Shown one piece after another: positions 9,676-18,824 of a stretch of 64,000 bases of DNA. A program made the position numbers and the translations under genes. The number at the start of each line of letters is the position of its first letter. Position 1 is the first letter of the stretch. Where the stretch lies: contig NZ_CP086727.1 in assembly GCF_020906275.1 (NCBI RefSeq), positions 868,001-932,000 on the forward strand, written 5' to 3'. The stretch is from Parasphingorhabdus litoris DSM 22379. GTDB lineage: Bacteria; Pseudomonadota; Alphaproteobacteria; Sphingomonadales; Sphingomonadaceae. The notes under the pieces were generated by a model, which ran no database searches, was not told the DNA's origin, and worked only from the letters and a program-made list of their open reading frames with translations.

Positions 9676-11214
9676 ATGGCTACGCAGATAAAAGAGAGCG
9701 GCGACAATATATCGAATGAACCGTTGATGTCGGTTGATGTGTTGATTGTCGGCGCAGGTATTTCCGGCATTGGTATGGCGGTGCATCTGCGCGATAAATG
9801 TCCTGGTAAAAGCTTTGCGCTGGTTGAACGCCGCGACGAGATTGGCGGCACGTGGAACCTATTTCAATATCCAGGCATTCGATCTGACAGCGACATGCAT
9901 ACCTTGGGCTTCAAGTTTGAACCTTGGACGGAGCAAAAGGCAATTGCTGACGGTCCGTCAATCATGAAATATCTCCACCGGATCAAAGACAAGCATGATC
10001 TGGAAAAGCATATACATTTTGGCCATAAAGTTCTCTCAGCCAAATGGTCGAGTGAAGACGCGCGCTGGACCGTTACAGCGGAAAAATCGGATGGCAGTCA
10101 GGTCACTATGCACGCCAATTTTCTGTACATGGGATCTGGCTATTATGATTATGATCAGGGCTATGATGCTCAGATAACCGGCCTTGATACATTTAAGGGT
10201 GACGTTGTGCATCCGCAATTCTGGCCTAAAGATCTTGACTATTCGGGCAAGAAAGTTGTGATCATTGGTAGCGGCGCAACCGCCGTAACCATCGTTCCGG
10301 TGATGGCAGAAAAGGCAGCACATGTAACGATGCTCCAACGCACGCCAACCTGGTATTTTGCAAGGGATGCAAAAGACCATCTCGCCAATTTCTTGCGTAA
10401 GATCATGCCCGACCAATGGGCCTATAATATTATCCGCAAGAAAAACGTGTGGATGCAGGATCTCACTTTCAATATGGCGCGAAAGAAGCCTGAGAAAATC
10501 ATCAAGAAACTCGAGAAACCGCTCAAAAAAGAGCTGGGCAGCAAGTATAACAAGGAAGACTACACGCCGCCCTATGGTCCTTGGGAACAGCGGTTGTGCC
10601 TGGTGCCCGACAGCGACATGTTCAAGGCAATCAGCTCTGGTGCAGCTGATGTCAAAACCGGTCATATCGACACGGTAACGGCGAATGGTATCAAACTGAA
10701 ATCTGGGGAAACGCTCGACGCTGATATTATTGTTACGGCCACTGGCCTGAAACTTGCGGTTGCGGGGAAGGTCGCATTTGAAGTCGATGGGAAGCCGATC
10801 AAGTTTCACGATCATTTCTATTATAAGGGCTGCATGTTTTCCGACATTCCGAACATGGCAATTGTCTTTGGCTATCTGAACGCGTCCTGGACGCTCAAGG
10901 CCGATATTGTCTCGGAATATGTCTGCCGGATGCTCAATCATATGGATGCGACCAGCACACGAATAGCGAATCCGGTGTTGTCCGAAACCGTCGAAGAGGA
11001 AGAGTTATTTGACTTTTCTTCAGGTTACATAAAGCGCTCCATTCACGAGCTGCCGCGCAACAGCACAAAAATGCCTTGGAAGCTCAATCAGGATTATCTG
11101 TTTGATAAAAAGGTCCTGCTCAATGAAGCCGTTGATGATGGTGTGGTCCAGTTTTACGGACCCAATAGTAACGCAGCAAAAGACGCTGAACCCGCGCTTG
11201 AGGCAGCTGAGTAG
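9676..11214 (+). CDS. Flavin-containing monooxygenase, Baeyer-Villiger type (copy 1)
   Basis: A 512-residue class B flavoprotein monooxygenase. FAD-binding GAGISG at 26-31, the Baeyer-Villiger fingerprint FKGDVVHPQFWP (matching FxGxxxHxxxWP) at about 173-184, and the NADPH-binding Rossmann motif VIIGSGATAV from about 195 are all present. The enzyme should use NADPH and oxygen to insert an oxygen atom beside a ketone, or to oxygenate a heteroatom. A GGGAGAG site precedes the ATG. It is followed by a close paralogue, and the two share most motifs in order. Substrate is unknown; in sphingomonads such enzymes are often linked to steroid or alicyclic ketone catabolism, which is only a hint here. 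Confidence 0.88.
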   Translation: MATQIKESGDNISNEPLMSVDVLIVGAGISGIGMAVHLRDKCPGKSFALVERRDEIGGTWNLFQYPGIRSDSDMHTLGFKFEPWTEQKAIADGPSIMKYLHRIKDKHDLEKHIHFGHKVLSAKWSSEDARWTVTAEKSDGSQVTMHANFLYMGSGYYDYDQGYDAQITGLDTFKGDVVHPQFWPKDLDYSGKKVVIIGSGATAVTIVPVMAEKAAHVTMLQRTPTWYFARDAKDHLANFLRKIMPDQWAYNIIRKKNVWMQDLTFNMARKKPEKIIKKLEKPLKKELGSKYNKEDYTPPYGPWEQRLCLVPDSDMFKAISSGAADVKTGHIDTVTANGIKLKSGETLDADIIVTATGLKLAVAGKVAFEVDGKPIKFHDHFYYKGCMFSDIPNMAIVFGYLNASWTLKADIVSEYVCRMLNHMDATSTRIANPVLSETVEEEELFDFSSGYIKRSIHELPRNSTKMPWKLNQDYLFDKKVLLNEAVDDGVVQFYGPNSNAAKDAEPALEAAE

Positions 11215-11242
11215 ATTATTTTCTGTAGCAAAGTCTTGTAAT

Positions 11243-11256
11243 TGACATTAATGTCA
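11243..11256. promoter_or_regulatory. 14-base perfect palindrome upstream of second monooxygenase
   Basis: TGACATTAATGTCA is a perfect palindrome 13 bases upstream of the second monooxygenase start, in the 55-base gap after the first. Its size and position fit a repressor operator of the TetR type. The first 11 bases, two free bases and AGTA recur upstream of the P450 gene at 51639-51655. No regulator gene is adjacent. Confidence 0.5.
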
Positions 11257-11269
11257 GTAAGTAAGTTAT

Positions 11270-12781
11270 ATGGAAAATGAAATTCTTGACGTTCTCATTG
11301 TTGGTGCTGGTCTTTCCGGCATTGGCGCTGCCGTACACTTGACTAAGCGGTGCCCGGGAAAAAGCTTCGCAATTGTTGAAGGACGCGAGCGGATTGGCGG
11401 TACCTGGGATCTGTTCCGTTATCCAGGTATTCGTTCCGACAGCGATATGTATACCTTGGGCTATAATTTCAAACCGTGGAAAGCCCGCAAAGCGATTGCA
11501 GATGCACCGACAATTCTCAGCTATTTGCAGGAAACGGTGCAAGAAAACGGGCTTGAAAAATATATCCGCTTTGAACGCAAGGTGACCGATGCGAGTTGGT
11601 CCAGCGAAACGGCCCGATGGACGGTGGATCTCTCTCATGGAGATGGATCTACCAGTCAGATAGAGTGCAATTTCCTCTTCATGTGCTCCGGCTATTACAG
11701 TTATGAGGGCGGACATAAGCCAGATTTCAAGGGGCAGGATGATTTTGCCGGACCGATCGTTCATCCGCAGGAATGGCCAGAAGATCTGGACTATGCAGGC
11801 AAGAAAGTTGTCGTGATTGGTAGCGGAGCCACGGCTGTTACCTTGATACCGTCCATGGCCGATACGGCAGAACATGTCACCATGCTGCAGCGGTCTCCCA
11901 CCTATATCGTCTCCCGGCCAGCCGAAGACAAATTTGCGCTCGCCATGCGCAAGTTCCTGCCCAGCAAATGGGCTTATGGAGTGACCCGCTGGCGCAACGT
12001 GCTTTATCAACTCTTCACTTTCAATCTGGCGCGCAGCAAACCGGCTGCTTTTAAAAAGAAGCTGCTTGAGATGGTACGCGAAGAAATGGGCGACGGTGTC
12101 GATATGAAACATTTCACGCCCAGCTATAATCCCTGGGATCAACGGCTTTGTCTGGTGCCGGATAGCGATCTGTTTGAATCGCTGAAGTCTGGAAAAGCGT
12201 CCATCGTCACAGACCATATTGAACGGTTTGTGAAGGATGGCATCCTTTTGAAATCTGGTGAGAAACTCGAAGCCGATATCATCGTAACAGCTACTGGACT
12301 GAAGCTGGTGTCAGGCGGCCATGCTCAGTTCGAAATTGATGGTGAACCGGTGCATTTCGGATCACGCTTCAACTATAAAGGCGTGATGTTCTCTGACGTC
12401 CCGAACCTCGCCATGACCTTTGGTTATACAAATGCCAGCTGGACATTGAAGGCCGATCTTACCAGCGAGTATATCTGTCGATTGATCAACACCATGGATC
12501 GCAAGGGCGTTCAGATTGCGTATCCGCATCCATCTGATCCAGATTCTTTGATTCCCGAGACTATAGTGGATTTCTCGTCCGGCTATATTGAACGGGCTGC
12601 GGCCGATCTTCCTAAGCAAGGTCAGAAGAAGCCCTGGCGGCTCAATCAGAACTACGCAAAGGATATCGTTAATCTCCGGCATAATGCGGTTGATGATGGT
12701 GTTATGGTTTTTGCCAAAGCCGGAAGCGTTTCGGCTCAAGCAGCGACAGAAGCTTCGAAAACCGAGTCAGTTGCGGCCTAA
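11270..12781 (+). CDS. Flavin-containing monooxygenase, Baeyer-Villiger type (copy 2)
   Basis: A 503-residue paralogue of the preceding gene with the same motif order: GAGLSG (12-17), fingerprint FAGPIVHPQEWP (about 159-170) and VVVIGSGATAVT (about 180-191). Long blocks such as WDQRLCLVPDSDLF and NASWTLKAD match the upstream copy (there WEQRLCLVPDSDMF and NASWTLKAD), which points to tandem duplication followed by divergence. The ribosome site is weak. A palindrome in the short gap suggests the second copy can be controlled separately from the first. Substrate unknown. Confidence 0.88.
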   Translation: MENEILDVLIVGAGLSGIGAAVHLTKRCPGKSFAIVEGRERIGGTWDLFRYPGIRSDSDMYTLGYNFKPWKARKAIADAPTILSYLQETVQENGLEKYIRFERKVTDASWSSETARWTVDLSHGDGSTSQIECNFLFMCSGYYSYEGGHKPDFKGQDDFAGPIVHPQEWPEDLDYAGKKVVVIGSGATAVTLIPSMADTAEHVTMLQRSPTYIVSRPAEDKFALAMRKFLPSKWAYGVTRWRNVLYQLFTFNLARSKPAAFKKKLLEMVREEMGDGVDMKHFTPSYNPWDQRLCLVPDSDLFESLKSGKASIVTDHIERFVKDGILLKSGEKLEADIIVTATGLKLVSGGHAQFEIDGEPVHFGSRFNYKGVMFSDVPNLAMTFGYTNASWTLKADLTSEYICRLINTMDRKGVQIAYPHPSDPDSLIPETIVDFSSGYIERAAADLPKQGQKKPWRLNQNYAKDIVNLRHNAVDDGVMVFAKAGSVSAQAATEASKTESVAA

Positions 12782-12824
12782 TTCGCCTCTCGCGTTAGCG
12801 CGTTAGTCCGTCTATAGAATTCGG

Positions 12825-14246
12825 ATGATAGACTTTAAGACATTGATAGAGGCCGACAAAGGCCAGCCTGCCCGAACAATTCAGATATTGGATGTGCATA
12901 ATTTTGAGGATTGGTTGAAAGACCAGCCTGAAAGCGTTCGCAGTCTAGTAACGGCCTATAAGTTTGTAGCCAATCCAAAGTCGTTCCTGATCCTTCCTAT
13001 CGTCAATGGCAAAGGAGCAAAAGACAAAGCTGAGCAGGGTGATTTTACCGTGGTTGCTGGTGTGAAAAACCACAAGAGTCTGGACCCATGGGCATTGACA
13101 AAATTGGGTGGGAAGCTGCCAGAAGGAAAATATCGGCTAAAAGGAGCGAATGCCAAAAGTGGCCTGTTTAGCTGGTTGATTCCTCAGCATGGTTTTGAGC
13201 GATATAAAGAGCCGAAAAACAAACAAGGCCCGCGCGTTCTTCTAGTCAAAGACGAGATTTCCCAGGTCGATGAAGCTGTTCGTCAAGCGGAAGCCACCGC
13301 TTTGGTGAGAGATATGGTGAATACACCAGCTGCTGACATGGGCCCCGATAAGCTTGAGGATATTGTTGAAAAACTCGCCGACAAGCATGACGCTGACCTC
13401 AAAGTCACGCGTGGAGATACGTTGGAAAAGCATTTTCCAATGATCCACGGTGTTGGGAAAGCCGCAATGCGCGAGCATGCGCCGCGTCTGATAGAGCTAA
13501 AATGGGGTAAGCCTGATGCTCCTAAAATAGCGATTGTGGGTAAAGGTGTGACCTTCGACAGCGGCGGGCTTTCGATGAAGTCGCCTGCTGGCATGCTCCT
13601 GATGAAAAAGGATATGGGCGGTGCGGCTCATGCCATAGCGTTGGCCAAGATGATCATGGAGGCTGGCCTGCCTGTTCATCTTCATCTGCTTGTCCCCGCG
13701 GTAGAAAATTCGGTGGATGGTCATGCGCTCAGGCCCGGAGATATCTTGCAGAGCCGCAAAGGATTGACCGTGGAAATTGGCAATACTGATGCCGAAGGGC
13801 GCTTGATACTGGGTGATGCTTTGACATTGGCTGGGGAAGAAGATCCGGAGCTGATTATTGATTTCGCTACACTGACGGGTGCTGCAAGGGTGGCCTTAGG
13901 TCCCGACTTGCCGGCACTGTTCTGTAACGATGATGAAATGGCGGAAGGTTTGCTGGAAAGCGGTGAAGAGGAAGATGATCCATTGTGGCGCATGCCTCTA
14001 TGGTCGCGCTATGATTATCGTCTCAAAAGCCCGATTGCGGATACCAACAACGTGGCGACCGGTTCCTTTGCGGGCTGTATAACCGCTGCATTGTTCCTGA
14101 AAAAATTTGTTCCGTCTGACATCCCATGGGCGCATTTCGACACCTATGCTTGGCGACCAGCTAGCAAACCGGGACGTCCAAAAGGCGGCGAGGCGCTGGG
14201 TTTGCGAGCGAGTTGGAGCTATTTGAAAGCGCGTTACACCAAATAG
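12825..14246 (+). CDS. M17 family leucyl aminopeptidase
   Basis: A 473-residue cytosolic metallo-aminopeptidase. The M17 signature NTDAEGRL occurs at about 320-327, and the metal/active-site block GKGVTFDSGGLSMKSPAGM with the downstream MKKDMGGA supplies the catalytic Lys and the Asp ligands. The N-terminal part (1-170) is the divergent regulatory domain. It removes N-terminal residues from peptides using two divalent metals. It is near the usual PepA length (about 480-500). It lies 43 bases after the monooxygenase with no clear link to it; the next gene is a cell-wall peptidase on the same strand. Confidence 0.9.
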   Translation: MIDFKTLIEADKGQPARTIQILDVHNFEDWLKDQPESVRSLVTAYKFVANPKSFLILPIVNGKGAKDKAEQGDFTVVAGVKNHKSLDPWALTKLGGKLPEGKYRLKGANAKSGLFSWLIPQHGFERYKEPKNKQGPRVLLVKDEISQVDEAVRQAEATALVRDMVNTPAADMGPDKLEDIVEKLADKHDADLKVTRGDTLEKHFPMIHGVGKAAMREHAPRLIELKWGKPDAPKIAIVGKGVTFDSGGLSMKSPAGMLLMKKDMGGAAHAIALAKMIMEAGLPVHLHLLVPAVENSVDGHALRPGDILQSRKGLTVEIGNTDAEGRLILGDALTLAGEEDPELIIDFATLTGAARVALGPDLPALFCNDDEMAEGLLESGEEEDDPLWRMPLWSRYDYRLKSPIADTNNVATGSFAGCITAALFLKKFVPSDIPWAHFDTYAWRPASKPGRPKGGEALGLRASWSYLKARYTK

Positions 14247-14351
14247 GCTGCTGCAGTCGCCGCTTGATCAATCAGCCGGTTCTCGGTTAAGGGCGGCTAT
14301 TGTCACAGCTTTGTCATAAAGCGCGGCTTCGCGATTTGGTACAAGTTGTAA

Positions 14352-15308
14352 ATGGGGTATGTAGAGCAAATGAACATTGTCGGGGATATAGAAGCCGGAA
14401 GTCAGGCTGCACGCGCGAAATTTTCGCTGCATGGTCCCGAAGAGGATTTTGATCCGCGGACCACGGCGCATCGTGGTGATCTGGCCGACATCGCTCTCGC
14501 TGGAAAATTGTTCGCGCCTCACTATGCGGAGGCTTTGCCAATGCGGTGCGCAGCCCCAAAGGCTATGATCCGCAAGCAAAGTGGCAAGGACCACGAAGCC
14601 GTATCCGAGCTTTTGCATGGTGAAGACTTCCATCTGCTGGATGTTGTGGGGGACTGGGCCTGGGGTTTTTGCGACCATGATGGTTATGTCGGCTATCTGC
14701 CAGTTCATGCGCTGCAACATCAACGCAAGACTGCTCAGCCCACACATCTCGTTTCGGCTCGGGCTGCTTTGATCTTCCTTGCGCCTGACGTGAAGGCAGG
14801 GGTGATTAAGCGCTTGCCGATGGGCGCAAAACTGGCTTGTAGCGAACCCAGCGAATGCGGTAATTTTTTGAAGACCGGTAAAGGCTATGTCCATGTTCGC
14901 CATGTTCAGAAAATTGGCACCAAACCAGTCTTCGATGGAACAAATAGTGCTGTGGATTTTGCGGAGCAACTTATTGGTGCGCCTTATTTGTGGGGTGGAC
15001 GTAGTGGAGATGGGTTGGATTGTTCCGGTCTGATTCAGATGGTTCTGGGATTGACCGGCCAATCGGTGCCTCGAGATGCAGATCAACAGTTAAAAGCGGT
15101 TGGCTCTGATATCGCAGATGACGATGATCTACGGCGCGGCGATATTATTTTTTTCCCCGACCATGTGGGCATAATGGCGAACGACAAACAGATCATTCAT
15201 GCCAATATTCACTGGATGCAAGTCGCCATCGAACCACTCAGCGACATGATTGATCGTTTTGATGCTGATGTTGAAGAGCCAGTTCTGGCGCGCAAGCGCC
15301 TCGGCTGA
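14352..15308 (+). CDS. NlpC/P60 family cell-wall hydrolase with SH3-like N-terminal domains
   Basis: A 318-residue protein. Residues about 55-185 read as two bacterial SH3-like segments, and the C-terminus is an NlpC/P60 cysteine peptidase: LDCSGLIQ with catalytic Cys224, PDHVGIM with His271, and a third polar residue in IIHANIH. It is expected to cleave gamma-D-Glu-diaminopimelate or related bonds in peptidoglycan stem peptides. No signal peptide is visible, which is common for the alphaproteobacterial members. The start is uncertain: ATG 14352 or ATG 14370 (six codons later), neither with a strong ribosome site. argC follows after six bases. Confidence 0.85.
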   Translation: MGYVEQMNIVGDIEAGSQAARAKFSLHGPEEDFDPRTTAHRGDLADIALAGKLFAPHYAEALPMRCAAPKAMIRKQSGKDHEAVSELLHGEDFHLLDVVGDWAWGFCDHDGYVGYLPVHALQHQRKTAQPTHLVSARAALIFLAPDVKAGVIKRLPMGAKLACSEPSECGNFLKTGKGYVHVRHVQKIGTKPVFDGTNSAVDFAEQLIGAPYLWGGRSGDGLDCSGLIQMVLGLTGQSVPRDADQQLKAVGSDIADDDDLRRGDIIFFPDHVGIMANDKQIIHANIHWMQVAIEPLSDMIDRFDADVEEPVLARKRLG

Positions 15309-15314
15309 CCGATA

Positions 15315-16247
15315 ATGCAATATAGTGTTTTCATTGATGGCGGGGCGGGTACTACAGGCCTCGAGATTGCCGACCGGTTGGCGACACGGCCGGAATTCGA
15401 TCTCGTGCGATTGCCTGATGAGCAGCGCAAGGACGCAAATGCTCGCCGTGAAGCAATCAATGACAGTGAATTTGTTATCCTTTGTCTTCCTGACGATGCG
15501 GCCAAACAGGCTGTATCACTGATTGAAAATGACCGTACGCGGGTCATTGATGCATCGTCTGCACATCGTACGGCAGCGGATTGGGTTTACGGATTTGCCG
15601 AGTTTAAGGATGGGCAGCGAGAGCGGATAGCCGGTGCCAGATTTGTATCGAACCCCGGCTGTTATCCCACGGGTTTCTTGGGTCTCGTCGCGCCCCTTGT
15701 AGCGCAAGGTCTTTTGACAGCGGATTGGCCATATACTGTCAATGCGGTATCGGGCTATTCTGGTGGCGGTAAGGCGCTGATCGAAAGATTTGCGCAAGAG
15801 GCTGATATCGGTTTTCGCAGCTATGGGTTGACCCTGGACCACAAACATATGCCGGAGATGAAGCGCCATGCTGATCTAAGCCATGATGTGATTTTTGCGC
15901 CATCGGTAGCGCGGGCCTATCGGGGAATGATCGTAGAAGTACCTGTAAACCTTGCAGCTATGGGGAGCAGGGCATCGGCAAGTGACTTGCTGGACGCTCT
16001 GGAGCGCCACTATGAAGGGTCCGCAATTGTTCATGCGCATGAAGGTAATGGTGTCAGCGAGTTGCTTCTGAACGAAAATGACGCCGCGACAGACCGGTTG
16101 GACCTATTCGTTTTTTCCAATCAAAGCGGCAACCAAGCCCGTTTGATCGCAAAGCTCGATAATCTCGGCAAAGGAGCTGCTGGCAGCGCTGTTCAGGATC
16201 TAAACATTATGGCGGGTCTCGACGAGACGCTGGGCCTGCGTCTTTAG
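15315..16247 (+). CDS. argC: N-acetyl-gamma-glutamyl-phosphate reductase
   Basis: A 310-residue enzyme of the short (type 2) ArgC family. It reduces N-acetylglutamyl-5-phosphate to the semialdehyde with NADPH in arginine synthesis. The N-terminal Rossmann start FIDGGAGTTGLEIADRL binds NADPH, and SNPGCYPTGF contains the catalytic cysteine (about 116). HKHMPEM at about 177-183 matches the conserved substrate-binding histidine region. It is six bases downstream of the NlpC/P60 gene and convergent with lepB, with only ten bases between the stop codons. Confidence 0.93.
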   Translation: MQYSVFIDGGAGTTGLEIADRLATRPEFDLVRLPDEQRKDANARREAINDSEFVILCLPDDAAKQAVSLIENDRTRVIDASSAHRTAADWVYGFAEFKDGQRERIAGARFVSNPGCYPTGFLGLVAPLVAQGLLTADWPYTVNAVSGYSGGGKALIERFAQEADIGFRSYGLTLDHKHMPEMKRHADLSHDVIFAPSVARAYRGMIVEVPVNLAAMGSRASASDLLDALERHYEGSAIVHAHEGNGVSELLLNENDAATDRLDLFVFSNQSGNQARLIAKLDNLGKGAAGSAVQDLNIMAGLDETLGLRL

Positions 16248-16257
16248 ACCAATCGAT

Positions 16258-17124
16258 TCATTCAGACGCATTATCTGCGCGATCGGGTCGCAGACTGGAT
16301 CCCGCGCGACCGCTTCGAAATGAAGTGAACCAACTCAACGGGTTAAGACTGGTCGTGCCGTCGAGCGAAAATGTTATAAACTCAGCGCGCCCACCGATAT
16401 TTTCCCACGGAATGGTTCCGTCTAGACCAAGCGGGCTACCGACACGGCTATCCGCCGAAAGATCGCGATTGTCTCCCAGAAGATAGACATGACCTTCTGG
16501 TATGATAATTGGCGCGCGGTCGTCCGTGTCTTGCGGGCCCAGATCGATTATATCGTAGCTGACACCATTTGGCAGTGTTTCGCGAATGATGGGAAGTGCG
16601 CAAACCGGATTGCCGCTTTCATCTGTATCGCGCAGTCCGGGAAATTCCTGACCGCAAGGTGCATTTGCATCGATCGGTAAATTGAGATTGGGCTGGACAT
16701 CTTGCTTCACCGCCTCGCCATTGAGAAAAACCTGTCCCCCGCGCATTTCGAACGTGTCGCCGGGCAAACCAATCACGCGCTTTATATAATCGCTGCTCTG
16801 ATTCTTCGGCGTGAGGATTACTATATCACCCCGTTCAGGCAAAGATCCAAAAAGTCGCCCTTCCATCCGCGGCAAAATATGAAAAGTCGGCGACACCCAT
16901 GACCAGCCATAAGCATATTTGCTGACAATCAGGCGATCGCCCACCAACAATCCGGGCATCATCGAAACTGACGGTATATAAAATGGTTTTGCTACCAGGC
17001 TATGAAAGGCCAGAACTGCGAGTAGCAACAGGCCAATACTCTTGGCCTCGCCGACCCAATCAGTCTTCTCTTTTTCGGAACCACCGGCTTTTACAGCCTG
17101 CTCATCCGCCTTTTCTAAAGCCAT
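16258..17124 (-). CDS. lepB: Signal peptidase I
   Basis: A 288-residue membrane protease that removes signal peptides from secreted proteins. One N-terminal membrane helix (about 29-47) is followed by PSVSMMPGLLVGD with the catalytic Ser54 and SDYIKRVIGLPGD with the general-base Lys115. Box D/E residues GDNRDLSADSRVGS lie near 217-230. It is the last gene of the minus-strand pyrE-pdxJ-acpS group, separated from acpS by 52 bases. In related genomes lepB is often followed by rnc and era; here it ends against convergent argC. Confidence 0.95.
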   Translation of the reverse strand: MALEKADEQAVKAGGSEKEKTDWVGEAKSIGLLLLAVLAFHSLVAKPFYIPSVSMMPGLLVGDRLIVSKYAYGWSWVSPTFHILPRMEGRLFGSLPERGDIVILTPKNQSSDYIKRVIGLPGDTFEMRGGQVFLNGEAVKQDVQPNLNLPIDANAPCGQEFPGLRDTDESGNPVCALPIIRETLPNGVSYDIIDLGPQDTDDRAPIIIPEGHVYLLGDNRDLSADSRVGSPLGLDGTIPWENIGGRAEFITFSLDGTTSLNPLSWFTSFRSGRAGSSLRPDRADNASE

Positions 17125-17176
17125 ATTCTGTTTTCTTCTTCTATTGTCGCAGCGGTCGTCATCAAACCGACTAACG

Positions 17177-17581
17177 TCATGTCGTCGGCATTGCTTCGAT
17201 AATTACGAACGCCTGCGCCCATGGATGATCGTCAGTGAGTGTGAGATGAACGACCGCATCATATCCCTCGGGTGTCAGTGCGTCGAGCCGTTTTTTGGCT
17301 CCGCCATTAAGAGCTAGGGTCGGTGCACCGCTTTTGGCGTTGATGACACCAATGTCTTTCATGAAAACACCGGCTTTGAAACCGGTTCCAACCGCTTTTG
17401 AGTATGCTTCCTTGGCCGCAAAGCGTTTCGCATAGGTGCCGGCCTTGGTGTAAGGACGACGAGCAGCCTTAGCGCGTTCGACTTCCGTGAAGACACGTTT
17501 TTCAAAGCGCTCACCAAAGCGATCCAAGGAATTTTGGATGCGTTCGATATTACAAAGGTCGGAGCCGAGGCCGATAATCAT
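17177..17581 (-). CDS. acpS: Holo-[acyl-carrier-protein] synthase
   Basis: A 134-residue 4'-phosphopantetheinyl transferase that activates acyl carrier protein using coenzyme A. The N-terminal [14 protein letters not shown] contains the metal-binding Asp, and [15 protein letters not shown] is the second conserved motif with the Glu and Lys. Length is typical. Its ATG overlaps the stop of the DHFR-like gene by four bases (17578-17581), so translation should be coupled. Confidence 0.95.
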   Translation of the reverse strand: MIIGLGSDLCNIERIQNSLDRFGERFEKRVFTEVERAKAARRPYTKAGTYAKRFAAKEAYSKAVGTGFKAGVFMKDIGVINAKSGAPTLALNGGAKKRLDALTPEGYDAVVHLTLTDDHPWAQAFVIIEAMPTT

Positions 17582-18093
17582 GAAGCTATCCTGTAGTCGA
17601 GTTTGACCATTCCCTTGTCATAGACCTGCGTTTGGTCCAGCTGCAAATGGCGAATAGCTTTCGTGCTTCGATATAAGGGGGTGCCGCCTCCTAGAAGCAC
17701 AGGAACGACGAAAAGCTCCAGACGGTCAAGCAGACCTTGCTCGATAAAAGCGGTCTGCAATTTCGGGCCGCCCACAACCCAGCTGTCCAGACTTTTTTCC
17801 TTCAATTCTTTGGCCAGTGCTGGGACACTATCATGCCAAGTTTGGACGTCCGCAAAAGGAATATTTAGTGGGGACGATGTCACGATGAATCCCTGTTTCC
17901 GCGCATAGGGCCATCCTGCTTCGAAGGACAAGATTTGCTCATATGTAATGCGGCCAAGCACGACAGCTTCAATTTCGGAAACGAAAAGGTCGTACCCATA
18001 GTCAACGCTGTTAAATGGTTCGAGCCAACCGACACCGCCTTCATTGTCTGCGACAAAACCATCGGCGCTGACAGCGATGAAGCCTCGGATCAC
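17578..18093 (-). CDS. Dihydrofolate reductase-like / RibD C-terminal domain protein
   Basis: A 171-residue protein of the DHFR/RibD-C superfamily. [24 protein letters not shown] matches the N-terminal strand and loop, [12 protein letters not shown] the cofactor region, and [37 protein letters not shown] the C-terminal NADPH-binding part of the family (PF01872-like). These proteins reduce pteridine- or pyrimidine-like substrates with NADPH, but the true substrate is unknown for most members. It overlaps pdxJ upstream and acpS downstream by four bases each, an insertion into an otherwise common pdxJ-acpS pair. It is not a classical FolA by length or N-terminus. Confidence 0.8.
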   Translation of the reverse strand: MIRGFIAVSADGFVADNEGGVGWLEPFNSVDYGYDLFVSEIEAVVLGRITYEQILSFEAGWPYARKQGFIVTSSPLNIPFADVQTWHDSVPALAKELKEKSLDSWVVGGPKLQTAFIEQGLLDRLELFVVPVLLGGGTPLYRSTKAIRHLQLDQTQVYDKGMVKLDYRIAS

Positions 18094-18824
18094 CGCGCTT
18101 CATCCATAAGTGATCGCATCCTTTTGATGCTTCCTGCCAATCCGCCAAATATCGCTTCACCGATTAAGAAGTGACCGATATTTAGTTCAACCAACTGCGG
18201 AATAGCAGCTATCGGAACAACATTATCAAAGGTCAGTCCATGGCCGGCATGTGGCTCGATGCCATTTTTGGCAGCCAGTGCTGCGGCGTCACTTATCCGG
18301 CACAGCTCTTTTTCTCGATCTGCGCCTACAGCATGCGCATAATGACCGGTATGGAATTCGACCACCGGTGCACCGAGATGAATTGCCGCTTCAATTTGTC
18401 TGGGATCGGGTTCGATAAACAGGCTGACGCGAATATTGGCTTCGTGCAGTTGCCCGACAAAGTCTTTCAGCCGGTTGTGCTGGCCGGCTGCATCTAGCCC
18501 GCCTTCAGTCGTGCGTTCCTCCCGCTTTTCGGGCACGATACAAGCGGCATGCGGTTTGTGACGTAGCGCAATCTCAAGCATTTCGTCGGTAGCCGCCATT
18601 TCAAGATTGAGCGGAATGGAAAGCACATCCATTAACTCAATCAAATCATCATCGCGAATATGCCGCCGGTCTTCGCGCAAATGAGCCGTGATACCATCAG
18701 CGCCCGCTTCTGCCGCGATGATCGCAGCACGGTTCGGTTCGGGATGATCGCCACCGCGGGCGTTACGAATGGTTGCTACATGGTCAATGTTGACGCCCAG
18801 TCTGAGATGTGCAGTTTTGCTCAT
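18090..18824 (-). CDS. pdxJ: Pyridoxine 5'-phosphate synthase
   Basis: A 244-residue TIM-barrel enzyme that condenses 3-amino-2-oxopropyl phosphate with deoxyxylulose 5-phosphate to form pyridoxine phosphate. LGVNIDHVATIRNARGG at the N-terminus, ITAHLREDRRHI, and the loop IVPEKREERTTEGGLD are the family hallmarks. GHGLTFDNV near residue 194 belongs to the phosphate site. It overlaps pyrE by four bases upstream and the DHFR-like gene by four bases downstream. Confidence 0.96.
   Translation of the reverse strand: MSKTAHLRLGVNIDHVATIRNARGGDHPEPNRAAIIAAEAGADGITAHLREDRRHIRDDDLIELMDVLSIPLNLEMAATDEMLEIALRHKPHAACIVPEKREERTTEGGLDAAGQHNRLKDFVGQLHEANIRVSLFIEPDPRQIEAAIHLGAPVVEFHTGHYAHAVGADREKELCRISDAAALAAKNGIEPHAGHGLTFDNVVPIAAIPQLVELNIGHFLIGEAIFGGLAGSIKRMRSLMDEAR

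Noticed and set aside
10036..12217. Long minus-strand frames (301 and 333 codons) opposite the two monooxygenases
   Set aside because: Similar shadow frames appear opposite both paralogues because the coding sequences are similar; no domain is visible.
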